Program-made: the position numbers and the translations under genes
The notes under the pieces: generated by a model
Seen by the model: only the letters and a program-made list of their open reading frames with translations
What the model was told of the DNA's origin: nothing
Database searches by the model: none
Assembly: GCA_016789865.1 (NCBI GenBank)
Contig: JAEUPC010000092.1
Span: 1-35,530, forward strand
Length of the DNA: 35,530 nucleotides
Source of the DNA: Rubrivivax sp.
GTDB taxonomy: Bacteria > Pseudomonadota > Gammaproteobacteria > Burkholderiales > Burkholderiaceae_C
Reading direction: 5' to 3'
Part shown: one piece after another, positions 1-9,429 of the stretch
Layout: each line of letters begins with the position of its first letter
Numbering within the stretch: position 1 is the stretch's first letter

Positions 1-125
1 TGACCTGCCCGAAACATGAGTGGGTCTTCGACGTGCGCTCCGGCGAGTGCATCGACAAGGGCACGAGCCCGCTGAAGCGCTGGCCCAGCAAGGTGGACAA
101 CGGCCGCCTGCTGGCGCAGTGGTAG
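1..125 (+). CDS. Rieske [2Fe-2S] protein, C-terminal fragment
   Basis: Only the last 40 or so codons are inside the window, in the frame that starts at base 3 and stops with TAG at 123-125. The fragment contains CPKHEWVFDVRSGEC, which fits the second half of a Rieske cluster-binding motif (C-x2-H) followed by the usual F/D-x-x-x-G turn. This resembles small soluble Rieske ferredoxins and NirD-like subunits. The first C-x-H motif lies upstream of the window and cannot be checked. The ending LLAQW is short, so the protein probably consists of little more than the Rieske domain. It would act as an electron carrier or a small oxygenase/reductase subunit, but its partner is unknown. Family assignment is fairly sure; specific function is not. 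Confidence 0.6.
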   Translation, partial: TCPKHEWVFDVRSGECIDKGTSPLKRWPSKVDNGRLLAQW

Positions 126-276
126 TGGCGCCGGCCCCACAGGGCCGCCGTCGCGAATGACTCCGCGCAACGCGCCCGCCGCGCAAAGGCGCCATCGTCC
201 CGGTCAGCGCAAAGGGGCGGTCTTCGCCCTTCGCGAACCTTCGTCACGTTTCCGAACCTGCCAAGAGGAGAGATTG

Positions 277-1608
277 ATGAACCAAACGCACCCGAACCGG
301 TTCCTTCGCCCCACGTCGATTGCACGCGCCGCCCTGCTGGCGCTGGCCGCGCAATGCGCCTTCGTGGCCACGCCGGCGCTGGCCACCAACGGCTACTTCC
401 CGCACGGCTACGGCCTGAAGGCCAAGGGCATGGCCGGCGCCTCGCTGGCGATGGCCGAGGACAGCCTGGGCGGCGCCACCAACCCCGCCGCGATGGTGTG
501 GGCCGGTGAGCGCGTCGACCTCGGCCTGGACGCCTTCAGCCCCAAGCGCAACGCCGAGCGTTTCGGCGCCGGCTTCGCCACGCTCAACGGCCAGGTCGAG
601 AGCGACAAGACGACGTTCTACGTGCCCGAGGCCGGCTACAACCGCCTGCTGAACCCCAACCTCTCGCTGGGCATCACGGTCTACGGCAACGGCGGCATGA
701 ACACCACCTACCCGCAGGGCAACTTCAATTGCGGCGCGGGGCCGGCCAACATGCTGTGTGGCAGCGGCACGCTGGGCGTGGACCTCTCGCAGCTGGTGGT
801 CGCGCCCACGCTGGCCTGGAAGCCGGCGCCCGACCACTCGATCGGCGTCGCGCTGCTGCTGGGCTATCAGCGCTTCAAGGCCGAGGGCATACAGGCGTTC
901 GACAACGCGCCGGGCTTCCCCGCGTTCACGCAGTCGCCCGGCTTCGTCACCAACAACGGCTACGACAGCTCCACCGGCGTCGGCGTGCGCGTGGGTTGGC
1001 TCGGCAAGCTGTTGCCGGCGCTGCGTGTGGGCGTGGCCTACGCGCCGAAGATGAACATGAGCCGCTTCGACAAGTACACGGGGCTGTTCGCCGGCGCCGG
1101 CGACTTCGACATCCCGTCGCATTTCGGCGTGGGCATCGCGTACCAGCCCGTGCCCGCCGTGACCGTGGCGCTGGACGCCGTGCGCATCAAGTACAGCGAC
1201 GTGCCGGCGGTGCACAACCCGAGCTCGAACCAGGCGCCGATGGGCTCGGCCAACGGCCCGGGCTTCGGCTGGCAGGACATCGACGTGCTCAAGCTCGGCG
1301 TGATGTGGCAGGCCACGCCCGCGCTGACGCTGCGCGCCGGCTACAACCGCGGCGACAACCCGATCGGCGGCGCCGACGTGAGCTTCAACATCCTGGCCCC
1401 GGGCGTGATGACCGACCACTACACGGCCGGCTTCACCTTCGTGCCCGCCCCGCAGCACGAGATCACCGGCATGCTGATGGTGGCGCCGCGCAATACGGTG
1501 ACCGGCTCGTCGTTCTTCAACGCCATCCTCGGGCCGGGCGCCGGGGGCAACGAGACGATCGGCATGAAGCAGACTTCGTTCGGGCTTGCCTGGGGGATGA
1601 AGTTCTGA
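277..1608 (+). CDS. OmpP1/FadL-family outer membrane transport protein
   Basis: This 443-residue protein starts at the ATG preceded by an AAGAGGAGAGA ribosome site; an earlier in-frame start at 157 would add an implausible Arg-rich leader before the signal peptide. Residues 1-36 look like a Sec signal peptide ending near ALA|TNGYF. The mature N-terminus NGYFPHGYGLKAKGMAGAS is typical of the OmpP1/FadL family, in which this segment forms the plug (hatch) of a 14-strand beta-barrel. The remainder alternates aromatic and polar residues, and the protein ends in ...LAWGMKF with a terminal Phe, as expected for BAM-assembled barrels. The family takes up hydrophobic compounds such as long-chain fatty acids or aromatics. 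The substrate cannot be read from the sequence. The gene follows the Rieske gene by 151 bases; a shared operon is possible but not shown. Confidence 0.88.
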   Translation: MNQTHPNRFLRPTSIARAALLALAAQCAFVATPALATNGYFPHGYGLKAKGMAGASLAMAEDSLGGATNPAAMVWAGERVDLGLDAFSPKRNAERFGAGFATLNGQVESDKTTFYVPEAGYNRLLNPNLSLGITVYGNGGMNTTYPQGNFNCGAGPANMLCGSGTLGVDLSQLVVAPTLAWKPAPDHSIGVALLLGYQRFKAEGIQAFDNAPGFPAFTQSPGFVTNNGYDSSTGVGVRVGWLGKLLPALRVGVAYAPKMNMSRFDKYTGLFAGAGDFDIPSHFGVGIAYQPVPAVTVALDAVRIKYSDVPAVHNPSSNQAPMGSANGPGFGWQDIDVLKLGVMWQATPALTLRAGYNRGDNPIGGADVSFNILAPGVMTDHYTAGFTFVPAPQHEITGMLMVAPRNTVTGSSFFNAILGPGAGGNETIGMKQTSFGLAWGMKF

Positions 1609-1853
1609 GCGCGTGATTGGCCCGACCGGTCGGCTGCGAGGTCGGAGTTCAGCCGGTCGGACCTCGCGCTCGATGGTCGCCGCGGCAAGAGCGGGCCCGG
1701 GCAGGCCGCGACGCGCGGATCGGGCGGCCGCTGCCGCTGGCGCAGCCAGCGAACATGACGAACTTGTCATCGGGCAGTCCGGCTCCGATCGGGTGCGCTT
1801 CCAACAATGCCTTCACGTCGTTGATGACGTTCAACCTTGAAGGAAGAAGCGCA
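1609..1853. other. Intergenic region with palindromes
   Basis: These 245 bases separate the OmpP1 gene from the DUF4148 gene. They hold a perfect 12-base palindrome CCGACCGGTCGG at 1622-1633 and an 8-base inverted repeat (GCGAGGTC at 1636-1643, GACCTCGC at 1660-1667). There is also a small dyad, ATGAC-N6-GTCAT, at about 1755-1770. The first two sit just after the OmpP1 stop and could fold in the mRNA end, but no T-run follows, so an intrinsic terminator is not supported. The last dyad lies about 85 bases before the DUF4148 start and could be an operator. No convincing gene is seen on either strand. Confidence 0.45.
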
Positions 1854-2210
1854 ATGAACACCCGCATGACGATCCTGGCCGCGACGCTGGCCGCCCTGAC
1901 CTCCGGCGCCGCCCTGGCGCAGGAAGCCACCTACGACTACCCGGTGCCGGCCGCGAGCGCGCTGACGCGCGCGCAAGTGCAGGCCGAACTGCTGCAGGCG
2001 CGCAGCGACGGCTCGATGCGCGTGTGGTCGACGAGCTACAACCACATGGCCGCGGCCAAGAGCCTGAAGACGCGCAACGAAGTGCGCGACGAGGTGCTGG
2101 CCGATCGCCGTGCCGCGCCGGCCGCCATCACCGGCGAGGACAGCGGCTCGTTCGCGCTGTCGCGCCAGCCCGTGCGACAGGCCGCCGGCCTCACGCTGGC
2201 CGCCCGTTGA
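1854..2210 (+). CDS. DUF4148 family small exported protein
   Basis: This 118-residue protein begins at the ATG that follows an AAGGAAG ribosome site. Residues 1-22 form a signal peptide ending ALA|QEATY. The segment SALTRAQVQAELLQARSDG (about residues 35-53) is the hallmark of the DUF4148 domain, a small family abundant in Burkholderiales, where many paralogues occur per genome. Members are exported and of unknown function. The gene is convergent with hypX, leaving only 19 bases between the two stop codons, so it marks the end of the hydrogenase operon rather than a part of it. No enzymatic residues are evident. Confidence 0.82.
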   Translation: MNTRMTILAATLAALTSGAALAQEATYDYPVPAASALTRAQVQAELLQARSDGSMRVWSTSYNHMAAAKSLKTRNEVRDEVLADRRAAPAAITGEDSGSFALSRQPVRQAAGLTLAAR

Positions 2211-2229
2211 CGACCGGCGCGGATCGCCC

Positions 2230-4152
2230 TCAACGATGCAGGGCGATCTGCCGCGGCGTGCGTGCGTGCGGCTTGCGGTGCACGAAGTAGTGCCGCGCGA
2301 CGTGGTAGCTGGGGTCGAAGCCGTAGAAGTTGCGGCGCATCTGCGCCAGCTCCTCGGCGCGGTAGGCGGCCAGCGGCTTGGCGGCCTCGTCGGCGGCGCG
2401 GCGCGCGGCCTTCGCGGCGATGCGCTGGGCGATGTCCGGCGCGGCGGCGAGGTCGAGCGCGCGGCGCCAGGCCAGCGTCTCGAAGGCCTCCAGCGCAGAC
2501 AGCAACTTCGCCGCGGTTGAATCCGCCCGGGGATCGCCGGCCTCGCCGGGCACCAGCACTTCGTCGGCCAGGCCCAGCGCCACGGCCGCGCGCGCCCCCA
2601 TCGGCAGCCGCTCGCGCATCACCGCTTCGGCGCGCTCGCGGCCGGCGCGCCGGGGCAGCAGGTAGGTCCAGTATTCGCTGCCGTGCAGGTTGCCCATGTT
2701 GCGGTAGTGCGGGTTGAGCACGAGGCCCTCGCGCAGCCACACGTGGTCGGCCGCCAGCGCGAGGAAACAGCCGCCGGCACCGGCGTTGCCGCCGAGCGCG
2801 CTCACCGTGAGCCGGTCGGTCATCTGCAGGATCGTCAGGCACACGTCGTCGATCGCCTCGATGTGGCGCATCGACGCGTCGGCGGCGCCGTCGCCGGCGC
2901 GCTGCGACGCGGCCTCGATCTCGTGCAGGTGGATGCCGTTGCAGAAGAAGTCGGGGCCGCCGGCCAGCACCAGCACCTGCGTGTCGCGCTGCCCGGCGAA
3001 GCGCAGCGCATCGATCAGCCGCGCGGCCTGGCGCTCGGACAGCGCCCCGTTGCGGAAGGCGAACTCCAGCCAGCCCACGCGCGCCCCCGGCACCTCGGCA
3101 TGGCCGCGTTCGACATAGCGCAGCTCGTCCCACTCGCCCTCGTGCGCGCCCCCGGCTTCGCGGTGCAGCGGCACGCCCAGCTCCGGCAAACCGGCCGCCT
3201 GCTGCGAAAACGCCAACATGGCAGGCAGCTCGAGCGCAGGCGCGGGCTCGCGCGTGCCCACCTCTTCCAGGCAGCGCCAGCCTTCGCGCCGCACGTGGCC
3301 CACCCACACCGCGCCGTCGCGCGTGCGAATCAGCAGCCCCGGCCCGCGGTGCGCGAGCACGGTGCCCGGCGCCGCCCACTCGAACGTGGGCACGCGCTCG
3401 CGCGTGGCGGTGGTCGATTCATGCGCGTCATAGAGCCGGCAGACCTCGCCGAACAGCTCGCCCAGCGCACCGGGGTGGCTGTCGGCACTGCGAATGCGGC
3501 GCAGCACTTCGGCGCTGTCGTGGCGCACCCAGTCGATGGCGCGCTGCTCGCGGGTGACCAGCGGTTGCCAGCCGCGGGCCTCTGCCGAGGCCGTGCGGCC
3601 CGGCGAAGGCTCCAACGTTGCGGCGGGTGCCGCTGCGCCTGCACTCCCCGGCGCAGCACCTGCCGCCTCGTCCAGCGGCGCGGGCCTCGGCGAGCCCGGC
3701 ACCACGCGCGCCAGCGCCGCCATCACCGCCGGCACGGCCGCCTCGCACACCGCGCGCCGGTACAGGCTCGCCTTGCTCAGCCCAGCGGGCACCGCGAACG
3801 ATTGCCAGGCCCACACCGGCCCGGCGTCGAAGTCCTGCACTGCCTGCAGCACGGTGACACCCCACTCGCGCCGGCCCTGCAGGATGGCCCAGTCCAGCGC
3901 CGAAGGCCCACGGTCGCCCGGTGGCCCGGGGTGCACAACGAGGCACAGGCGCCGCGACCACACCGACTCCGCAATGCGCCGCTTCAGGAACGGTGCGATC
4001 ACCACCTCCGGGTTCCACCGCGCCACCGCTTCCTCGGTGACGGCATCGGCGATGTCCAGCTCCACCGACACCACATGCCCAGCCTCGCGCAGCGCGACGA
4101 ACAGGCGCTGCGCCAGGCCGTTGAAGGCGTGGGTGAGGAGCAGGATCTTCAC
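2230..4152 (-). CDS. hypX: Hydrogenase maturation factor HypX (HoxX), CO-ligand synthesis
   Basis: HypX makes the active-site carbon monoxide ligand of [NiFe]-hydrogenase from N10-formyl-tetrahydrofolate, and it matters most when the cell grows in air (established for Cupriavidus and Aquifex HypX). The 640-residue protein shows the two expected domains. An N-terminal formyltransferase-like domain (about 1-260) contains VVHPGPPGDRGPSALDWAI near residue 73. A C-terminal enoyl-CoA hydratase/isomerase-like domain (about 330-640) contains GGPDFFCNGIHLHEIE and LGGNAGAGGCFLALAADHVW. The start is a GTG (MKILLLTHAFNGLAQRL), the normal N-terminus of the family. It is the last gene of the maturation operon, 30 bases after hypE. 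The length is slightly above the roughly 600 of Cupriavidus HoxX, mainly through an Ala/Pro-rich linker around residues 165-190. Confidence 0.9.
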   Translation of the reverse strand: MKILLLTHAFNGLAQRLFVALREAGHVVSVELDIADAVTEEAVARWNPEVVIAPFLKRRIAESVWSRRLCLVVHPGPPGDRGPSALDWAILQGRREWGVTVLQAVQDFDAGPVWAWQSFAVPAGLSKASLYRRAVCEAAVPAVMAALARVVPGSPRPAPLDEAAGAAPGSAGAAAPAATLEPSPGRTASAEARGWQPLVTREQRAIDWVRHDSAEVLRRIRSADSHPGALGELFGEVCRLYDAHESTTATRERVPTFEWAAPGTVLAHRGPGLLIRTRDGAVWVGHVRREGWRCLEEVGTREPAPALELPAMLAFSQQAAGLPELGVPLHREAGGAHEGEWDELRYVERGHAEVPGARVGWLEFAFRNGALSERQAARLIDALRFAGQRDTQVLVLAGGPDFFCNGIHLHEIEAASQRAGDGAADASMRHIEAIDDVCLTILQMTDRLTVSALGGNAGAGGCFLALAADHVWLREGLVLNPHYRNMGNLHGSEYWTYLLPRRAGRERAEAVMRERLPMGARAAVALGLADEVLVPGEAGDPRADSTAAKLLSALEAFETLAWRRALDLAAAPDIAQRIAAKAARRAADEAAKPLAAYRAEELAQMRRNFYGFDPSYHVARHYFVHRKPHARTPRQIALHR

Positions 4153-4182
4153 GTCGCACCGGGGTCGAACGAAGTGCCTTCT

Positions 4183-5235
4183 TCAGCAGATGCGCGGCAG
4201 CGGTTCGCCCGAGAGCCAATCGACCACCCGCCTGCCGCCCAGGCGCGTGGCCATCTGCACGAAGCGGTGCGGGTCGTCCTGCACGACGCCGATGCGTGCC
4301 GCTTCACGGCCCAGCGAATGCTCGCGCATCGCCGCCAGCACGGCGTCGGCATGCGCCGGCGCGACGATGGCGATGAGCTTGCCCTCGTTGGCGATGTACA
4401 GCGGGTCGAGCCCGAGCAGCTCGCAGGCCGCCTCGACCTGCGCCCGCACGGGGATCGCGGCTTCGTCGAGCAGCATGCCCACCGACGACTGGCGCGCGAT
4501 CTCGTTGAGCGTGGTCGCCAGCCCCCCGCGCGTGGGGTCGCGCAGCGTGTGGATGGCGCCCTCGGGCACCGCGGCCAGCATCGCGCCGACGAGGCCGTGC
4601 AGCGCCGCGGTGTCGCTCTCGATGGTGGTCTCGAACTCCAGCGACTCGCGCAGCGACAGGATTGCCACGCCATGGTCGCCGATCGGCCCGGACACCAGCA
4701 CCACATCGCCGGCCTTTGCATTCGCGCCGCCGATGTCGCGGCCGATGGGCGCCACGCCAACGCCAGTGGTGGCGATGAAGACGCCGTCCCCCTTGCCCTG
4801 CTCGACCACCTTGGTGTCGCCGGTGACCACCGGCACGCCGGCCTCGCGTGACGCCGCGGCCATCGAGTCGGCGATGCGCTTCAAGTCGGCGAGCGGGAAA
4901 CCCTCTTCGAGGATGAAGCTGGCCGCCAGGTACAGCGGCCTGGCGCCGAGCATGGCGACATCATTGACGGTGCCGTGCACCGCCAGGCAGCCGATGTCAC
5001 CGCCCGGGAAGAACAACGGCGAGATGACATGGCCGTCGGTGGCCATCACGAGGCGATGGCCGGCAGGGATGTCCAGCAGCGCACCGTCGTTGCCTTGCCT
5101 GAGCGGCGCGTTGTCGAAGGCGCGCGCGAACACTTCCTCCACCAGCTGCGCGCCGGCGCGCCCGCCGGCGCCGTGGTTCATGTCCACACGGCCGGCCTCG
5201 AGGTCCAGCGGGCGGATGTAGTCGGGCTTCTTCAT
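4183..5235 (-). CDS. hypE: Hydrogenase maturation protein HypE (carbamoyl dehydratase)
   Basis: HypE takes a carbamoyl group from HypF onto its C-terminal cysteine and dehydrates it with ATP to a thiocyanate. This is the source of the CN ligands delivered to iron on the HypC-HypD complex. The 350-residue protein ends in PLPRIC, so the essential terminal Cys350 is present. The PurM/AIR-synthetase-like ATP fold is visible through MNHGAGGRAGAQLVEE (about 19-34), LRQGNDGALLDI, MATDGHVISPLFFPGGDIG (about 64-82), PVVTGDTKVVEQGKGDG and LRDPTRGGLATTLNEIA. The ATG start gives MKKPDYIRPLDLEAG, normal for the family. It lies 24 bases downstream of hypD. Nothing appears truncated. Confidence 0.95.
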   Translation of the reverse strand: MKKPDYIRPLDLEAGRVDMNHGAGGRAGAQLVEEVFARAFDNAPLRQGNDGALLDIPAGHRLVMATDGHVISPLFFPGGDIGCLAVHGTVNDVAMLGARPLYLAASFILEEGFPLADLKRIADSMAAASREAGVPVVTGDTKVVEQGKGDGVFIATTGVGVAPIGRDIGGANAKAGDVVLVSGPIGDHGVAILSLRESLEFETTIESDTAALHGLVGAMLAAVPEGAIHTLRDPTRGGLATTLNEIARQSSVGMLLDEAAIPVRAQVEAACELLGLDPLYIANEGKLIAIVAPAHADAVLAAMREHSLGREAARIGVVQDDPHRFVQMATRLGGRRVVDWLSGEPLPRIC

Positions 5236-5259
5236 TGCAGACGCAGCTTGCCTGCGACC

Positions 5260-6482
<1,223 letters not shown>

Positions 6483-6486
<4 letters not shown>

Positions 6487-6746
6487 GCGCTCGCCTCGCC
6501 AAGCGGCGCCGTGTGGGCGGCCGCGCGATCGCCCGCGCCCATCTCGGCGAAGAGCGCCAGCGTGCGCTCGGCTTCCGCGGGGTCGACCAGGCCGATGGCG
6601 TGGCCGACATGCACGATGACGTAGTCGCCGGGCCGCGCCTCGGGCACCAGCGCGATCGAGATCGTCTTGCGCACGCCGCCCAGGTCGATCTGCGCCTGCA
6701 GGCCTTCGAGCAGCGCGACGACACGCGCGGGCAGGGCAAGGCACAT
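6483..6746 (-). CDS. hypC: Hydrogenase maturation chaperone HypC
   Basis: HypC is a small OB-fold chaperone that carries the iron precursor with HypD and hands it to the hydrogenase large subunit. The 87-residue protein begins MCLALPARVV, with the essential Cys2 that is exposed after Met removal and binds iron. GDYVIVHVGHAIGLVDPAEA follows the family pattern closely. It begins only 3 bases after the hypF stop, and its own stop overlaps the hypD ATG. Length is normal. It is distinct from the HypC paralogue HoxL (13142-13546), which is dedicated to oxygen-tolerant hydrogenase. Confidence 0.94.
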
Positions 6747-6749
6747 GAT

Positions 6750-7973
6750 TCAGGTCTCCTCGGACGTTGCGGCGAGAGCCGGCTCGGGTGCCGAGCGGGC
6801 GCTTGTTCCAGCGCGCCGCGCAGCCAACTGCAGCGCCGCCACCCAGGCCTGGCCGAGCGCCAGGCCGGCGTCGCCCACGCCCACGCTGCGCGGACGCCAG
6901 ACGCGGCAACCCGCGGCGGCGAGACCCTCTTCGACGAGCCGGCTGAGCAGGCGGTTGAAGAAGCAGCCCCCGCCCAGCACAACGTCGATCGGCCGATTGC
7001 CCGACGCCGGCGGGCCCGCATCGGGCGCCGTGGTGTGTGCCGCGCGGTGCGCTTCGGCCTGCACCGCGCCGACCAGGCTCCTCGCCAGCGCGAGGTGGAA
7101 GCGCGCGGCGCCGCGGCCGGCATCGGTTTCGTCGAGCAGCGAGGTGACGAGCGGCCGCAGGTCGAGCGTGGCGAGGCCGGCCACCGGCGGCAACTCGGCC
7201 TCGGCCTGCAGCCAGGCCGAGGCCGCGCCTTCGAGCGCCATCGCGGCCTCGGCTTCGTGCACCTGGCGCAGGTTCAGTCCGAGCGCGCCTGCGGCGGCGT
7301 CGAACCAGCGCCCGGCGCTCGTCGTGCGCGGGCAGTGCAGGTTCCGGGCCAGCAGCATGGCCACGCCGCGCGCCAGTGGTTCGCCGACCTGGGGTGCCAG
7401 CCGCGGCACGATCTCGGCCGTGCGGCCGGCAGCGTGCAGCAGCGCGGCCACCAGCCGCCAAGGCTCGCGCGCGGCGACGTCGCCGCCGGGCAGCGGCAGC
7501 TCGGGCAGGTGCGCCAGGCGCTCGAAGTGCGCCCCCTCGACGGCAAGCACCTCGCCGCCCCACGCGAGGCCGTCGGTGCCCAGGCCCACGCCGTCCAGCG
7601 CCAGGCCGATCAGGCGCCGGTCCGTCCAGCCCTGCTCGGCCTGCAGCACGGCGATGTGTGCGTGGTGGTGCTGCACGGCGACCGCCGGCACGCCAAGCCG
7701 TCTTGCAACTTCGAGTGCCAGGCGCGTGCTGTGGAAATCGGGGTGCAGGTCGTGTGCGACCGCGTCGATGCGGCCGCCGGCATCGTGCAGCAGCGCGTCG
7801 GCCGACGCCACCAGCGCCGCGCAGGCCTCGGGCGAGCCGAGGTCGCCGTGCAGCGGCGACCACCACACCTCGCGCCCACGCACGAGGCACGCCTGGTTCT
7901 TGAGGAAGGCACCGAGCGCGAGCACGCGGGCCGGGGCGGCCCGCGGCAGCTCGGTGCGGCGCAACTCGGTCAT
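6750..7973 (-). CDS. hypF: Short-form carbamoyltransferase HypF (HypF1-like)
   Basis: This 407-residue protein matches only the C-terminal Kae1-like carbamoyltransferase part of HypF. Visible motifs are [41 protein letters not shown] and [17 protein letters not shown], which include the metal-binding histidines of the family. The N-terminal acylphosphatase, zinc-finger and YrdC-like domains of full-length HypF (about 750 residues) are absent. No coding sequence for them lies upstream, because hypB ends exactly here with an ATGA overlap. A truncated HypF1 of similar size exists in the Cupriavidus membrane-bound hydrogenase operon and is known to be active, so this is probably a native short form rather than a broken gene. 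Carbamoyl-adenylate formation would normally need the YrdC-like domain, so a second full-length hypF elsewhere is possible. Confidence 0.88.
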   Translation of the reverse strand: MTELRRTELPRAAPARVLALGAFLKNQACLVRGREVWWSPLHGDLGSPEACAALVASADALLHDAGGRIDAVAHDLHPDFHSTRLALEVARRLGVPAVAVQHHHAHIAVLQAEQGWTDRRLIGLALDGVGLGTDGLAWGGEVLAVEGAHFERLAHLPELPLPGGDVAAREPWRLVAALLHAAGRTAEIVPRLAPQVGEPLARGVAMLLARNLHCPRTTSAGRWFDAAAGALGLNLRQVHEAEAAMALEGAASAWLQAEAELPPVAGLATLDLRPLVTSLLDETDAGRGAARFHLALARSLVGAVQAEAHRAAHTTAPDAGPPASGNRPIDVVLGGGCFFNRLLSRLVEEGLAAAGCRVWRPRSVGVGDAGLALGQAWVAALQLAARRAGTSARSAPEPALAATSEET

Positions 7974-9052
7974 GCCGCCTCGAGATCGGCCAGCAGCCAG
8001 TCGATCCACGCCGGCATGCCCACGCCGCTGCGCGCCGAGACCAGCAGCACCTCGATGCCCGGGTTGACGCGCCTCGCGTAGTCGATGCAGCGCGGGATGT
8101 CGAAGTCCACGTGCGGCAGCAGGTCGACCTTGTTCAGCACCATCAGCCGCGCCGCGGCGAACATGTCCGGGTACTTGATCGGCTTGTCGTCGCCTTCGGT
8201 CACCGAGAGGATCGCGACCTTGGCCGCCTCGCCCAGGTCCCACATCGCCGGGCAGACGAGGTTGCCGACGTTCTCGATGAACAGCAGGCCGCCGGCACCG
8301 CGGGGCGAGGGGTTCGCCTGGTCATGCGCGTGGTCATGCGGATGGTCAGGCACATGGTCATGCAGATGGTCAGGCACATGGTCATGCGCGGGCCCATGCT
8401 CGTGCGCGTGGTGATGCGCACCATGCAGCGGCAGGCGCGCGAACGCCTCGCCGACCATCTGCGCGTCGAGATGGCAGCCCTTGCCGGTGTTGACCTGGAT
8501 CGCCGGCGCGCCGGTGGCGCGGATGCGGTCGGCATCGTGGCTGGTCTGCTGGTCGCCTTCGATCACGGCCACCGGCAGCGCCGGGGCACGCTCGCGCAGC
8601 GCGTGGATCGTTGCGCACAGCAGCGTCGTCTTGCCCGAGCCGGGGCTGGAGACGAGGTTCAGCGCCCGGATGCCGTGGCTGGCGAAGTGCGCGCGATTCG
8701 CGGCGGCGATGCGGTTGTTCTCGCCGAGCACATCGGTCTCGAGCTTGATCGCGCGGGCCTGGCTCATGCCGGGCACCGAGACGCGCGCGGCGCCGGCGCC
8801 GTAGTGAAGGTCGCCAGTGGCGGCATCGACGCGCGGCGCGGTGGCGACGCTGGCCAGCAGCGTCGTGGGGGCGCTCAGCGTGGTTGCGCCGCCGGCACCT
8901 TCGTCGCCACCCGCGTGATCGTGCGGATGATCGTGCGGATGATCGTGCGCGTGGTCATGTGCGTGGTCATGCGCGTGGGCGTGGGAATGGTCTTGATCGT
9001 GCGCATGCCCGGGCTGGCTGCCGGTGGCACCGCATCCGCAGACGACACACAT
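7970..9052 (-). CDS. hypB: Nickel-inserting GTPase HypB with two histidine-rich regions
   Basis: HypB is the GTPase that, with HypA, inserts nickel into the hydrogenase large subunit. The chosen ATG gives MCVVCGCG, the normal N-terminal metal motif; upstream codons in this frame are shadow sequence. Walker A is [10 protein letters not shown] (about 135-144), the nickel/zinc site GKGCHLDA (Cys193, His194) and LVCPA (Cys267) are present, and the guanine motif NKVD is at about 307-310. A His-Asp/Ala-rich nickel-storage stretch covers about residues 16-46, as in many HypB proteins. Unusually, a second stretch of about 35 residues with some 15 histidines (about 210-243) is inserted inside the GTPase domain, between GEAFARLPL and [16 protein letters not shown]. 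The protein has 360 residues. Its stop overlaps the hypF start. Confidence 0.95.
   Translation of the reverse strand: MCVVCGCGATGSQPGHAHDQDHSHAHAHDHAHDHAHDHPHDHPHDHAGGDEGAGGATTLSAPTTLLASVATAPRVDAATGDLHYGAGAARVSVPGMSQARAIKLETDVLGENNRIAAANRAHFASHGIRALNLVSSPGSGKTTLLCATIHALRERAPALPVAVIEGDQQTSHDADRIRATGAPAIQVNTGKGCHLDAQMVGEAFARLPLHGAHHHAHEHGPAHDHVPDHLHDHVPDHPHDHAHDQANPSPRGAGGLLFIENVGNLVCPAMWDLGEAAKVAILSVTEGDDKPIKYPDMFAAARLMVLNKVDLLPHVDFDIPRCIDYARRVNPGIEVLLVSARSGVGMPAWIDWLLADLEAA
8291..8425. repeat. Short tandem repeats encoding the internal His-rich insert of HypB
   Basis: On the plus strand this stretch is built of degenerate 9-15 base units such as TGGTCATGCGCG and TGGTCAGGCACA. On the coding (minus) strand they read His-Asp-His and Pro-Asp-His units. 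They arose by slippage-type expansion and lie inside the GTPase domain of HypB. Confidence 0.7.
8915..9007. repeat. Short tandem repeats encoding the N-terminal His-rich tract of HypB
   Basis: Degenerate 9-12 base units (for example GGATGATCGTGC on the plus strand) encode alternating His with Asp, Ala or Pro at about HypB residues 16-46. This is the position of the nickel-storage histidine tract in many HypB proteins. Confidence 0.7.
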
Positions 9053-9081
9053 GGTTCGCGCTCCCGTTGGAGAGGCAGTTT

Positions 9082-9429
9082 TCAGGCGTCCAGCACGACG
9101 AGGTCGCGCACCTTCAGCTCGGTGCCGCCGGTGGGCTGCAGCTGGTAGCCGCCGCAGCGCGGGCAGGCGTCGCTGCGCCGGGCGATGGCCACCGTGGCGG
9201 CGCACCGCATGCACCAGGCCTGGCCCGGCGGCTCGTCGATCTCGATCTCGGCGCCTTCGAGGCAGGTGCCGGGCGCGATGGCTTCGAGCGCGAAGCGCAG
9301 CGCGCGCACCTCCACGCCGGCCAGCGCGCCGGCTTCGAGCGTGAGCCGCTGCACCCGCGCGAAGGGTTCACGCGCCGCGGCCTGCTCCACCACACGCAGC
9401 ACGCCGCCGGCCAGGCTCATCTCATGCAT
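9082..9429 (-). CDS. hypA: Hydrogenase nickel-insertion protein HypA
   Basis: HypA binds nickel at its N-terminus and delivers it with HypB. The 115-residue protein starts [16 protein letters not shown], so the nickel ligand His2 is present. Two CxxC pairs (CMRC and CPRC, about residues 73-97) form the structural zinc site. The conserved start is chosen although it overlaps the last bases of hoxV by 8 nucleotides. hypB follows after 29 bases, with a small gap holding the hypB ribosome site. Length and motifs are standard. Confidence 0.94.
   Translation of the reverse strand: MHEMSLAGGVLRVVEQAAAREPFARVQRLTLEAGALAGVEVRALRFALEAIAPGTCLEGAEIEIDEPPGQAWCMRCAATVAIARRSDACPRCGGYQLQPTGGTELKVRDLVVLDA

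Noticed and set aside
2683-4851. Very long open frame on the plus strand opposite hypX and hypE
   Set aside because: It is antisense to two well-conserved genes, is rich in Arg/His/Ala/Gln and matches no family; high-GC third-position bias keeps such frames open.
8291-9007. Short repeated units that could suggest a CRISPR-like or satellite array
   Set aside because: Units are irregular, have no conserved spacers, and read as His-Asp-His codons in the HypB frame.
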